Shown piece after piece: positions 52,251 to 61,995 of a stretch of 64,000 nt of DNA. Both the position numbers and the translations under genes were made by a program. The notes under the pieces are model-generated. The model did not search any database. It worked only from the letters and a program-made list of their open reading frames with translations, and was not told where the DNA came from. Where the stretch lies: contig JAZRMQ010000066.1 of NCBI GenBank assembly GCA_045647745.1, positions 1 to 64,000 on the forward strand, in the 5' to 3' direction. Origin of the DNA: HGM04593 sp045647745 (GTDB lineage Bacteria > Bacteroidota > Bacteroidia > Bacteroidales > Bacteroidaceae). The stretch's first letter is position 1, and each line of letters opens with the position of its first letter.

Positions 52251-55151
52251 TTATTTTACAGCAGGGGTAAAACTCTTAGAAGAGCCACCGGAGATTGAGC
52301 CTCCGACAGAATACACACCATCAAAATAACTCTTCGTTGCATCTGAGACAGACGTAACCCCATACATCAATGTATGCGATGTTTTTGTAAATTCAGGAGA
52401 AGAGAGCAACAGCGTCGCGTTATTTACACTATTGGGGCATTTATAAGAGAACAACACTGCACCTGAACTGTTTTTGACAGAGATATACTTTCCGGAGGTT
52501 ACTGTTACAGAAGAAATTGAGGAATAGAGTTGAGGAGCCGAGGTAGGATTACTTGTGGCTCCGCCTGTACCAATCACAACTCCGCCATTAATGACAAAAT
52601 TATTTTGGTCGCAATCAAATCCCTCCTCGGGCGATGACGCTCCCGAGCTGAGCGCAATACCACCATTGATAGTTATCGTTCCGTTAGAATCAATGCCATC
52701 ATTATTCGATGCGTGGCAATATATACAACCACCATTTATTACCAATGCAGACGAAGCATTTATGCCATCGTCGTATGTATTACACTCTATCATACCACCA
52801 TTTATTGTAAGAGTTGATTTACTCTCAAGCCCCTCTCCGCCATCATTTTTAGTCTCAGTATATATCGTGCCACTATTCACATATACATTAACAGCACCTT
52901 TGATAGCCTTGGGAGCAGCATTAAATCCGCTATTCATTCCTCCGCCCCAACCACCGGTGTTTCCCGACGAAGTACCAAGCGATGCACCCTGTGTCACAGC
53001 TGTAATATTCAACAGATTATTATCGGCACCAGCAACACCAATCGTCAGCTCGCCCGAAGAGACAATTGCCTTGCTGCCATTACCCTTTGCCACACAATTG
53101 AGCGTACCACCCAAAAGGTTTACAGCAACATCCCCTTTAAGGCATTTTGTAGAGTAATAATCGGTCCCTGTTGTTGCTGTGTACGATGCTCCCGCACCCG
53201 AAAGTGTAACATTTACATTGCCACCATTCATTGTCAGCACACCATCGACAGAAATTCCCATACCTCCCTGAGCGGTTGCCGTAATATCAATATCACCGCT
53301 ATTTATCGTCAATACGCTATCACACTTGATAGCTGTGCAATACGATGGGTCATAAGCCACCACTTTTGCCACACCAGAGGTATTAATCACCAAACTTCCG
53401 CCATCAATAACAGCAGCACCTTCGACCTTTATACCTTTTGACTCACTACCGCTCATAGTAATCGTGTGACTACCGCCTAAAAGTGTAAATCCTTTATCAC
53501 ACTTAATTCCTGCAGCCGCATACGAATCTTCGGTTGCCGAGGCCGATGAACCATTGACATAGCTATCGGTAACATTATTTATTGAATAGGTGCGCGTTGA
53601 GCCGGAAGTTGAGTAGCTTGATGAAATTTGATAATAAGTATCGGCAGCAAGCCCTGTGAACGATGCGCTTCGTATAGTATAAGTTCCCCTGCTGCTTGAA
53701 TAATCATCACTCTTGAAATAGTAGCTCTCCGACATCTCTGCGCCAAAGTCGTAATAATAGAAAGTTGTAGAGTTTGCAACCACTTTATTTGTGAGAGTTG
53801 CAACAAGCTCGTTATTACTGTTATAAAGATATACACTTTTCCATACATTTGACGAACTGTCACCGGGGCGGTTGCTTGTTGTCGAAGAAGGAACACTCAC
53901 ATACACAATATAGCTCTTTTTCTCCTCGGCACCACCCGAAGTTTCATCATATACAGGGTCATAAGTCTCACTATTGCCACTACACTCAATAGTTGTTGTT
54001 CCATCTGTAATTCTCACATCACCATCGGCCGAAATACCACGTCCGGCAATGCCTGTAGCCCGCAACACGGCTGCTCCACCCGAGATTGTCACCACTGAAT
54101 CACACTTTATACAGGTTGAGTATGATGGGTCGCCACCAATCAAAATAGTGTTACCCGAAGCCTCGATATCAACCGTTCCACTCAACAAAGAAAAATCGTC
54201 ACCACTTTTTACACCTTTTGAGGCATCGCCGGAGACTTGCACCGACAGTTCACAGCCATCAACAACAATCTCCGAAGCTGATTTTACACCCTTCACATCC
54301 TCACCTAAAGTGCAAATATTCACCTTTCCACCGAGCATTTTTATATAACCGTCACAATCAATACCGTCGCCCTGCGAATTAAGCACAAGTTCCCCACCTT
54401 TGACAATGAGCGAGTCGTTTACGTGTATTGCATCACCCACAGCTTGCGCAACCTCAATTGTCGCTCCACGCACCTCAATATAATCATCACTGCACACAGC
54501 GTGTTTGTAGAGAGCATTTATAAGCAGTCTGCCACTACCCTCGAAAATCATCTGCCCCTCACTAAAAAAAGCACCTTTCTCATCTTCACCGGGTGCTGTG
54601 CTATAATTTGCAGCATCGGTCAATGTATTCACAGTGCCTTCGTTCACAAATACCCTTGCTCTTTTTTTGCATTGGCTGTTAATCGCCGCGCCATTGCTAT
54701 TTGCAAGCGAAACACCATTGAGATAGAGATTATACTTTCGTGAACCATAAATTTTAAAGCAACCATCGTTGCTTGCGCCGGTCAAACGATAATCAACCTC
54801 TCTTGTCGTTGAAGACGTAACAGATACCTTTGCGCCACTAACATTCACCCTGACGCTGTCAAAAGCATAAGGATTAACAACGCAAGCGCTATTGTTCAAA
54901 TATATCACCTCGACCATTTGTGGCAATATACCATACTTAATGCTGTCAATATCAGTAACGGCAAGATGCTCTTGACGATTGTCAAAGGCAATTGTCATAT
55001 ACTCCTCGGCATCGTCAAAAAATAGGCTATCGATACGAGCTTGAGCAATACACTTTACCTCGCCACTACTCATATATATTTTCACATCTTTATCGGCAAA
55101 AACAGCCTGCACCGATAAAGTCAGCACCAAAGAGAGTAAAATCTTTTTCAT
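52251..55151 (-). CDS. Secreted beta-helix protein with carbohydrate-binding (Cthe_2159/DUF4353-type) repeats
   Basis: A 966-residue exported protein with a signal peptide (about 1-19). Most of the rest is short beta repeats of the form GDGIDCDGYIKMLGG, SKGVKSGDDFSLLSG and AIKCDSVLTINSG, as in the Cthe_2159 family of pectate-lyase-like, polygalacturonate-binding proteins (Pfam family annotated carbohydrate-binding). A large internal duplication shows as DPSYSTCIKCDSVVTISGG near residue 340 and DPSYCTAIKCDSVLTINSG near 605. No catalytic lyase residues are evident, so adhesion or glycan/calcium binding is likelier than cleavage. The start overlaps the upstream gene's stop as ATGA. Confidence 0.8.
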   Translation of the reverse strand: MKKILLSLVLTLSVQAVFADKDVKIYMSSGEVKCIAQARIDSLFFDDAEEYMTIAFDNRQEHLAVTDIDSIKYGILPQMVEVIYLNNSACVVNPYAFDSVRVNVSGAKVSVTSSTTREVDYRLTGASNDGCFKIYGSRKYNLYLNGVSLANSNGAAINSQCKKRARVFVNEGTVNTLTDAANYSTAPGEDEKGAFFSEGQMIFEGSGRLLINALYKHAVCSDDYIEVRGATIEVAQAVGDAIHVNDSLIVKGGELVLNSQGDGIDCDGYIKMLGGKVNICTLGEDVKGVKSASEIVVDGCELSVQVSGDASKGVKSGDDFSLLSGTVDIEASGNTILIGGDPSYSTCIKCDSVVTISGGAAVLRATGIAGRGISADGDVRITDGTTTIECSGNSETYDPVYDETSGGAEEKKSYIVYVSVPSSTTSNRPGDSSSNVWKSVYLYNSNNELVATLTNKVVANSTTFYYYDFGAEMSESYYFKSDDYSSSRGTYTIRSASFTGLAADTYYQISSSYSTSGSTRTYSINNVTDSYVNGSSASATEDSYAAAGIKCDKGFTLLGGSHTITMSGSESKGIKVEGAAVIDGGSLVINTSGVAKVVAYDPSYCTAIKCDSVLTINSGDIDITATAQGGMGISVDGVLTMNGGNVNVTLSGAGASYTATTGTDYYSTKCLKGDVAVNLLGGTLNCVAKGNGSKAIVSSGELTIGVAGADNNLLNITAVTQGASLGTSSGNTGGWGGGMNSGFNAAPKAIKGAVNVYVNSGTIYTETKNDGGEGLESKSTLTINGGMIECNTYDDGINASSALVINGGCIYCHASNNDGIDSNGTITINGGIALSSGASSPEEGFDCDQNNFVINGGVVIGTGGATSNPTSAPQLYSSISSVTVTSGKYISVKNSSGAVLFSYKCPNSVNNATLLLSSPEFTKTSHTLMYGVTSVSDATKSYFDGVYSVGGSISGGSSKSFTPAVK

Positions 55152-55618
55152 CGGTTCAGAATTTTATAAATGCGACAATCCAACTTTAAAATATAAATGC
55201 CGGCAGGCAATGAACTCATATCAAGAGAGAATGAGCCGGAACATATATCATCAAAAAATATCTTGCCATCAATAGCGCACAATTGCACCCTTGCACACGT
55301 AGCACACTCAACATACAACAGATTATCCTTTACCACAAAGGAAGATGAGGAAACAGCATCAGCGACACCGGTCTCCTGCCCCGACTCATTCTCCTTTAAA
55401 GTAATACAATTCACCCAATCTGTATTCCAACTAAAGCAGGAACCATCTTTCATATTAACAAGCATATTGCCATCATTGAATGTTATACTCCTCATATTTT
55501 TAAGAGTGCAAAAGACTACGCCGTTAGCACTTTTTACAACAAGTTCCTTATCTGGAAGCGCAGCAAAAACAATGGGCACAACCGCAATAAAAAGTAGCAA
55601 AGAAAGAAAACGTTTCAT
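55148..55618 (-). CDS. Small secreted protein with a type IX sorting-like C-terminus
   Basis: A 156-residue exported protein with a signal peptide (about 1-19, VFAAL). An N-terminal segment VVKSANGVVFCTLKNMRSITF resembles the start of many Bacteroidales surface proteins; the beta-helix protein next door begins in a similar way. The C-terminal 70 residues read like a type A T9SS sorting domain, with LLYVECATCARVQLCAIDGK and SSLPAGIYILKL, ending in a basic KILNR. If functional it would be cargo of the type IX secretion system, but no T9SS machinery gene is in the window. It is translationally coupled to the beta-helix gene. Confidence 0.65.
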   Translation of the reverse strand: MKRFLSLLLFIAVVPIVFAALPDKELVVKSANGVVFCTLKNMRSITFNDGNMLVNMKDGSCFSWNTDWVNCITLKENESGQETGVADAVSSSSFVVKDNLLYVECATCARVQLCAIDGKIFFDDICSGSFSLDMSSLPAGIYILKLDCRIYKILNR

Positions 55619-55743
55619 TTTTAAAGTATTAAACCAGAGGCGAAAGTATCATTTAAAAGAGTACAGCATTGTTAATAGATGTTAAATGAGAAAAACTATT
55701 AAGTATACGGCTGAATTTTAAAAACAAAAAAGCCTGTTTATAA

Positions 55744-55780
55744 ACAAGCACTCCGGCAGCAATGCTGCCGGAGTGCTTGT
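55744..55780 (-). terminator. Rho-independent terminator after the RND permease gene
   Basis: A perfect 17-bp stem (55744-55760 with 55764-55780) and a 3-base loop lie 26 bases past the stop of the minus-strand permease gene. GGCTTTTTTGTTTTT follows on that strand. Confidence 0.92.
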
Positions 55781-55805
55781 CCCTATTTAATATTATATAT
55801 CGCTA

Positions 55806-58800
55806 TCACACCCAACCTTTGCGCACCACCCAACGATAAACGGCCGGCACAACAAAAATATTCAGCAGTGTCGATGAGAGCAAGCCACCCAACACAACCA
55901 CAGCCATTGGGCTTTGTATCTCGTTACCCGACGCCGAGCCGTTTATAATCATTGGCACAAGCGCCAAAGCCGAGGTAAAGGCAGTCATCAAAATAGGAGT
56001 CAATCTGTCGGCCGAACCAATGATTATCAAATCATCAAGAGCAAGTCCCTCGGCTCTCAAGTGCTGATAGCGTGACACAAGCAAAATTCCGTTGCGTGTT
56101 GCAATACCAAAGAGAGTTATAAGACCAATTATCGCAGGGATACTCATCACCGCCGAGGTAAAATAGGTTGCCAGCACACCACCAATCAATGCCAGCGGCA
56201 GGTTAAGCAGCACCACGGTCGACAGCAACAGACTTTTGAACTCGGTGTACAACAGCACAAAAACCACAAGAATAGCCACCAATGTTGTGAGCCACAATGT
56301 GCGCGAAGCCGAATCGGCACTCTCAAACTGACCACCATACTCCAAACGATAGCCCTCGGCAAGCTGCAACTCTTTTTCGAGATAAGACGCCACACGCTCT
56401 ACTGTTCCCGATACGTCGCCACTTGCGATATTAGCCGACACAACCACCTTGCGCTGCACATTCTCACGGCTTATGCTACCCGGGCCGCCAACCGACACAA
56501 TATCGGCAACAGACTCAAGAGGCACTTTACCCTCGGGCGTGTCTATAAGCGCACGCCTCACACCATCTATACTCTCGGTATAATCCTTATTCAGCCTTAG
56601 TATAAGGTCAAAACTGCGCTCCTCTTCATAAATACTACCCAACACCTTGCCGGGGAAGGCAGCCTCGACAAAAGCGTTGAATTCATCCATCGTCACGCCA
56701 AAATGAGCCAATTTCTCGCGATTGGCACGCACCTGAATTTGAGGAATCTCAACCTGTTGCTCAACATTTACATCAACAACCTCGGGGAAAGCACCTAAAA
56801 GCTCCTTTATCTCGACTCCCTTGCGGAAAAGAGTGCTCAAATCGGGGCCAAATATTTTAATGGCAAGGTCGGCCTGTGTGCCCGACACCATATGGTCGAT
56901 GCGGTGTTCAAGAGGCTGCCCTACAGAGGTCACCACACCGGGGACTTTAGCCAGACAATCACGAACCTCGGCTACAAATTCAGCCTTACTACGGTTGCCA
57001 AGCACAAAATTCACATCAATCTCGGCGCCGTTCGACGTTTGCGAGTGCTCGTCAAGCTCACCACGACCGGTGCGACGCGCAGTGCTTGTCACCTCGGGGA
57101 TTTGCAGCAACTCCTTTTCTATGACAGCGCCTAATTTGTTACTCTCCTCGAGCGACACTCCCGGACGGGAAACAGCGGAGATTGTCAATGCACTCTCATT
57201 AAACTCCGGGAGGAAGCTACGCCCCATCTGTGTAAAGAGGAACAGGCAGACTGCAAGCAACAATAACACACTGCCCACAACAACACGCGCATTTTTCAAC
57301 ACCCAAGCAAGCCCCTTGCTGTAACCGGTTATAAGCCAACGATCGACCCAGTTTTTCTTTTCGTTACGAGTAAGATATTTATCACCCGAAAGCATCACCT
57401 TGCAGAGCAACGGAGTAACCGTCATTGCCACAATCAATGACATAACAAGAGCTATCAGATAGGCCAACCCTAGCGGTTTAAGCATACGCCCCTCGAGGCC
57501 GCTGAGGAAGAACAGCGGGGTAAAAGTCACCATTATAATGAGTGTAGCGTGTATAATTGATGCACGTATTTCGGACGACGCTTCAAAAACAATGTGCAAC
57601 GCCGAGCGACGCTCCTCAACCGGCAGACGATGATTTTCTTTCAAGCGTTTGTACACATTCTCAACGTCGATAATCGCATCGTCTACAAGCGAACCAATGG
57701 CAATGCACATACCGCCAAGAGTCATTGTGTTTATATCCATACCAAGCAGATAGAGCACAATAACCGTTCCCAAGAGCGACAAAGGTATTGCAATAAGAGA
57801 GATAACCGTTGTGCGCAGGCTGGTGAGGAAGAGGAAAAGCACCAAAATAACACACACCGCACCTTCAATGAGCGAACGACCCACATTGTTTACCGACGAT
57901 TGTATATAATCGGCCTGACGGAAGATTTTTGTATCCATCTTCACATCGTCGGGCAGGGATTTTTGTATGCTCACAAGGTTGCGTTCAATATTTTGAGTAA
58001 CCTCGAGAGTGTTTATTCCCGGCTGCTTTGAAATAGAGAGTATCACAGCAGGAGTACCATTCTGCGCTGCATAGCCCTGCTTTACAGCCGGAGCAATGAC
58101 AACGTCGGCAATATCGGCAACGCGCACAGCTGCATCGCCATTCATCTTAACCAAAGTGCTACCAAGCTCGTCGACATCACTTGTGCGCCCCATACCACGC
58201 AGGTTATACTCGTTGCCGTAATCACGCACAACGCCTGCGCCAATATTCACACTCATTGAAGCCACAGCACCTTCGAGCTCGCTCATCGTCACGCCGTAAA
58301 TTTCCATCTTTACAGGGTCGGCAAGAACCTGATACTGTTTATAGTCGCCACCAATGATTGTAACGTTCGAGACTCCGCCCGTAGCAAGCACCGCCGGCTT
58401 AACAATCCACTCAGCCAGAGTTCTAAGCTCCATCATTGAGGTGCTGTCGGACTGCATACCAACGAACATAATCTCACCCATCACACTCGACTGCGGAGCA
58501 AGCATAGGCACAACGCCATCGGGTAGCTGCCCTGTGAGGAGGCCCATCTTCTCGCTGATTATCTGACGAGCCTTGTAAATATCCATTCCCCAATCAAATT
58601 CAACCCACACAAAAGAGAATCCCTGCGACGAAGAAGAACGCACACGGCGCACATTTGTTGCACCATTCACCGCCGTCTCAATGGGAAAAGTAACAAGGCG
58701 CTCAACCTCCTCGGGAGCCATATTGTGTGCATCGGTAAGAATTACCACGGTGGGCATTGTCAGGTCGGGGAACACATCTACCTCAATGTTTTTGGTAGAG

Positions 58801-58886
58801 TATGTACCACCAATCACCACAAGCACAACCGCCAGCATAACCAGCAGTTTATTATTTAAAGAGAAATTTATAATCTTGTTCAGCAT
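55806..58886 (-). CDS. Heavy-metal efflux RND permease (CusA/CzcA family)
   Basis: A 1026-residue inner-membrane RND pump with 12 helices and two large periplasmic loops. The start MLNKIINFSLNNKLLVML and the fourth-helix motif GSLVDDAIIDVENVYKRL, with the acidic residues needed for proton relay, mark the heavy-metal (HME) subfamily, as do the PDLTMPTVVILT and RPGVSLEESNKLG regions. It would export metal cations such as Zn, Co, Cd or Cu/Ag. Metal choice is not decidable by eye. ATG 58886 is the family start, 13 bases after the adaptor stop. No TolC-like outer-membrane gene is adjacent. Confidence 0.93.
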   Translation of the reverse strand: MLNKIINFSLNNKLLVMLAVVLVVIGGTYSTKNIEVDVFPDLTMPTVVILTDAHNMAPEEVERLVTFPIETAVNGATNVRRVRSSSSQGFSFVWVEFDWGMDIYKARQIISEKMGLLTGQLPDGVVPMLAPQSSVMGEIMFVGMQSDSTSMMELRTLAEWIVKPAVLATGGVSNVTIIGGDYKQYQVLADPVKMEIYGVTMSELEGAVASMSVNIGAGVVRDYGNEYNLRGMGRTSDVDELGSTLVKMNGDAAVRVADIADVVIAPAVKQGYAAQNGTPAVILSISKQPGINTLEVTQNIERNLVSIQKSLPDDVKMDTKIFRQADYIQSSVNNVGRSLIEGAVCVILVLFLFLTSLRTTVISLIAIPLSLLGTVIVLYLLGMDINTMTLGGMCIAIGSLVDDAIIDVENVYKRLKENHRLPVEERRSALHIVFEASSEIRASIIHATLIIMVTFTPLFFLSGLEGRMLKPLGLAYLIALVMSLIVAMTVTPLLCKVMLSGDKYLTRNEKKNWVDRWLITGYSKGLAWVLKNARVVVGSVLLLLAVCLFLFTQMGRSFLPEFNESALTISAVSRPGVSLEESNKLGAVIEKELLQIPEVTSTARRTGRGELDEHSQTSNGAEIDVNFVLGNRSKAEFVAEVRDCLAKVPGVVTSVGQPLEHRIDHMVSGTQADLAIKIFGPDLSTLFRKGVEIKELLGAFPEVVDVNVEQQVEIPQIQVRANREKLAHFGVTMDEFNAFVEAAFPGKVLGSIYEEERSFDLILRLNKDYTESIDGVRRALIDTPEGKVPLESVADIVSVGGPGSISRENVQRKVVVSANIASGDVSGTVERVASYLEKELQLAEGYRLEYGGQFESADSASRTLWLTTLVAILVVFVLLYTEFKSLLLSTVVLLNLPLALIGGVLATYFTSAVMSIPAIIGLITLFGIATRNGILLVSRYQHLRAEGLALDDLIIIGSADRLTPILMTAFTSALALVPMIINGSASGNEIQSPMAVVVLGGLLSSTLLNIFVVPAVYRWVVRKGWV

Positions 58887-58899
58887 AGCAATACAATCA

Positions 58900-60474
58900 T
58901 TAATGCACGTGACCGGCGTGAGGATCGAGCGCTGCTGCACCCTGTGACAATTTCAAAATAACGCCACCCTTGCTCACTATGCGTTCACCGGGAGCGACAC
59001 CATCGAGCAACTGCACATAGCGACCATCGGTTGTACCCACCTTAACACTACGCTTCTCAAAAGAGACCGGGTTGCTCTGCACAAACACAAACATATTACC
59101 CATCTCCTCAACCAATGCAGTGCGTGGCACGGCTACTGAATGGCTTGCAACGGCTGCCGAAGAGATATAAAGCGTAACCACACCACCTGTGACAACGCCC
59201 GGAAGAGCCTTGCAAGAGATTGTCACCGGCAACATATTACAACTGTTTGCAACATTGCCAACAACTGCAGCCCCATCAAACTCCTCGATATTATACACAT
59301 TGCCCTGTGCTGTTTCAACATTCACTGTTGCAATATTCTGCAACAATTCTGCATAGCGCACAGGTAGCTCGCATTGAATATTTACATTACCCGTGCGCTG
59401 AACAATGGCAAGCGGAGTACCGGGCTCTACATAATCGCCGTTAGCAACAAGCAGTGTTGCGACGCAACCATCCATTGAAGATTTTAGTGTAACCTTTCCC
59501 GCACCAAAATTGCGTTTCATACTGGCAAAGCGCGCCTCGGCCTGACGATAGGTTGCCTCGGCAGCCTGATATTCTCGCTCCGATACAATCTTGTCGATAA
59601 AAAGAAGTTTCTTACGCTCAAAATCGGCCTTGGCAAGCTCATAGTTACTCTCGGCCTCGGCAAATTTCACAGCAGCATCATTATCGGTAACGTCGCTACC
59701 CTCGAGATAGAAAAGCGGCTCATCAACAGACACCTGTATACCGGCAAGCACATTGCCGGCGAACTGCACCTTTCCGCTTGTCGTTGCAATAATTGTTGTA
59801 AAATCGCCCGGAAGAGCCTCAACCTTTGCAGCAACCTTTACAGAACCTGCGAAATTGCTTTCGGTTGCAACCTCTGTTGCAAAATCTATTTTCCAGCTCT
59901 GCTCCTTGCTGAACGACACATCACCACTCTTTGCCGGAGTTTCGGTGCCGTGCCCGGGATGCGGAGTGTGGCTATGCGCGTGAGAGTGTGCCGAGTGATT
60001 GTGCCCGTCGTGAGCCTCATCACCGTGAGAATGTGGATGAGAGTGATTATGCTCCTCGGCGTGAGCGTTGCAATGCTCTATCACACAGACATCAAAATGG
60101 GCATTCTCCTCGCCAACAGTTACATAAAGCACGCCGTCGCCAGCAGTCTCCGGTGTCAGCTCAAAATGGAACATTCCATTGCCGTGAGCATCGGCTGTTG
60201 CAGTGTGGCTTTTTCCACCGGCCCTGAGCAACACCGTAGCCTTCTCGGCCTGATAAGGTTTAAAATCGGCCAAAGCAGTGGCATAGAGTGTAATGCAGGC
60301 CTTTTTGCCAACCTCAAGCCCCTCGTGTTGCATAAAGAACTCGGCATTGTTGGTATAAGCTGTATAACTACTGATATGCGAATGTTCCTCGTGAATCTCG
60401 GCACTCTTGTGAGAGTGACCCGAACAACCGCACAAAGTTGCTGTTGCAATCAAAATAGAGAGTATCTTTTTCAT
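58900..60474 (-). CDS. RND efflux periplasmic adaptor with His-rich metal-binding segment
   Basis: A 524-residue membrane-fusion (CusB/CzcB-type) lipoprotein. The lipobox is LCGC with Cys17. An N-terminal beta domain (about 35-135) is followed by a segment with 16 His in 42 residues (134-175, e.g. HNHSHPHSHGDEAHDGH). The adaptor proper then follows: a barrel-sandwich (about 215-260 and 350-380) around a helical hairpin with KLLFIDKIVSEREYQAAEATY, and membrane-proximal beta domains. The protein ends DPHAGHVH. The His clusters should bind Zn, Ni or Co and could hand metal to the pump. It pairs with the permease 13 bases downstream. Confidence 0.92.
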   Translation of the reverse strand: MKKILSILIATATLCGCSGHSHKSAEIHEEHSHISSYTAYTNNAEFFMQHEGLEVGKKACITLYATALADFKPYQAEKATVLLRAGGKSHTATADAHGNGMFHFELTPETAGDGVLYVTVGEENAHFDVCVIEHCNAHAEEHNHSHPHSHGDEAHDGHNHSAHSHAHSHTPHPGHGTETPAKSGDVSFSKEQSWKIDFATEVATESNFAGSVKVAAKVEALPGDFTTIIATTSGKVQFAGNVLAGIQVSVDEPLFYLEGSDVTDNDAAVKFAEAESNYELAKADFERKKLLFIDKIVSEREYQAAEATYRQAEARFASMKRNFGAGKVTLKSSMDGCVATLLVANGDYVEPGTPLAIVQRTGNVNIQCELPVRYAELLQNIATVNVETAQGNVYNIEEFDGAAVVGNVANSCNMLPVTISCKALPGVVTGGVVTLYISSAAVASHSVAVPRTALVEEMGNMFVFVQSNPVSFEKRSVKVGTTDGRYVQLLDGVAPGERIVSKGGVILKLSQGAAALDPHAGHVH

Positions 60475-60515
60475 AGTAATTTATTTTAAAATTCAAACGG
60501 GAGCAGCAACGGCCA

Positions 60516-61442
60516 TCATCCCTTTACATAATTCTTTGCCCACTCCTTGTCAACGTAGTTTTCAATGAGCGTACACGCGTGTGCGCTGAAATCGAGTCCC
60601 TTTGACATTATATTATCCCAATCGGCAGCCGTGAGCTGTGAGAGCTTATCACGTGTCACTCCTTCATTCACAAGGCCATACAAAACACCTGCATTAAAGT
60701 TATCACCGGCACCGACAGTGCTGACAACCTCGACCTGCGGCACAGGATATACAGCGTTCACACTACGAGTGAAGAAACGAACATCGCCGGCACCATTGGT
60801 GAAGATAAAGTTAGAACAATAAAATTTTATCTTCTCGTTATATATTTTTGCCGCATCGGTCATCTCGTAGAGATACTTAAAATCATCGGACGAGCCACGC
60901 ACGATATCGGCTAGTTCAAGATTTTCAATCAAAGCCTCTGCAAGTTTAATTCGCTCGTTGACGTGGTTTTTTCTAAAGTTTATATCGTAGAAGAGCACAG
61001 CTCCCTGCTCGTGAGCATACTCTAAAAAGGCCTTTGTCTTATTGCGAAGAACAGGATTTAACACAAAATAAGAGCCATACACAACAATATCGCCCTCTTT
61101 TATCACCGGAAACTCCACCTCGAGGCGGTTATTAGGATAATCCTTGTAGAAGAGATATTCGGCGTCATTATTCTCGTTCAAAAAGGCAAGAGCCAATGGC
61201 GATTTTCCACCCGAGAAACAACACACTGCCGACGAGCCGACATTGTTGTCGCGCAGATGCTCAAGAATAATGTTTCCGATGCGGTCGTCACCGACCTCAC
61301 TGATAAACTCGGTTGAAACGCCACATCTGCCCAAAGATATTATACAATTATAGACTGAACCTCCGGGCACAGCCTTCACTGGTGTGTTATTCTTAAATAG
61401 TATATCAAAAACAGTCTCTCCTATACCAATAACTTTTGCCAT
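60516..61442 (-). CDS. PfkB family carbohydrate kinase (fructokinase-like)
   Basis: A 308-residue ribokinase-fold sugar kinase. The start KVIGIGETVFDILF, the glycine-rich PGGSVYNCIISLGRCG and the catalytic STVGAGDNFNAGVLYGL (with the Asp base of GAGD) are characteristic. Fructokinase is the likeliest activity by resemblance, but PfkB specificity cannot be fixed by eye. It lies 9 bases after the LOG gene and 41 bases before the efflux adaptor gene. Confidence 0.9.
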   Translation of the reverse strand: MAKVIGIGETVFDILFKNNTPVKAVPGGSVYNCIISLGRCGVSTEFISEVGDDRIGNIILEHLRDNNVGSSAVCCFSGGKSPLALAFLNENNDAEYLFYKDYPNNRLEVEFPVIKEGDIVVYGSYFVLNPVLRNKTKAFLEYAHEQGAVLFYDINFRKNHVNERIKLAEALIENLELADIVRGSSDDFKYLYEMTDAAKIYNEKIKFYCSNFIFTNGAGDVRFFTRSVNAVYPVPQVEVVSTVGAGDNFNAGVLYGLVNEGVTRDKLSQLTAADWDNIMSKGLDFSAHACTLIENYVDKEWAKNYVKG

Positions 61443-61451
61443 CTTATCTAT

Positions 61452-61994
61452 TTATTCCTGCTTTATTAATTTCTCAAGGTCGGCAATACCATTTGCCACA
61501 ACCAAATATTTATCAATCTCGCCACGTACAAAGCCCGCTTGAGACATCTCCTCAAGCGCTGCACAAAGGGTGTTCCAATAACCATTGACATTGTACAACA
61601 CCACGCGCTTTGTGTGATAACCTATTGTTGCTGCCGCAACAACGTGAAAAATCTCATCCAGTGTACCTGTTCCACCGGGCAATGCTACCAGAATATCACT
61701 CCTCTCGAGCATTATATCCTTGCGCTCGCTCAAATTACGGCAAGCAATGTGCTCATCGAGCAGATAGCTTACTCTGTCACGCTCAACCAATATATCGGGG
61801 ACCACGCCAACAATGTGCGCTCCGGCAAGCTTTGCAGCCTTGGCAGTGGCCTCCATAAGCCCAAAGCGCGCACCACCATAAACAAGCGTTGCACCCAAAC
61901 GACCAAGCATTGCACCCACCTCGGCTGCAGCCTCAAAATAACCCGGAGCAATATTCTCCGACGCAGCACAAAAAACAGCTACATTTTTCATCAT
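61452..61994 (-). CDS. LOG family nucleotide 5'-monophosphate phosphoribohydrolase (TIGR00730)
   Basis: A 180-residue Rossmann-like protein of the lysine-decarboxylase-like/LOG family. Members split nucleoside monophosphates into base and ribose-5-phosphate, including cytokinin ribotides. Motifs: VAVFCAAS, VYGGARFGLMEATAKAA and the catalytic LPGGTGTLDEIF. Two adjacent ATG codons (61994, 61991) could start it; the former is 1 base after the ABC gene stop. It is likely co-transcribed with the ABC exporter and PfkB genes. Confidence 0.9.
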   Translation of the reverse strand: MMKNVAVFCAASENIAPGYFEAAAEVGAMLGRLGATLVYGGARFGLMEATAKAAKLAGAHIVGVVPDILVERDRVSYLLDEHIACRNLSERKDIMLERSDILVALPGGTGTLDEIFHVVAAATIGYHTKRVVLYNVNGYWNTLCAALEEMSQAGFVRGEIDKYLVVANGIADLEKLIKQE

Positions 61995-61995
61995 C

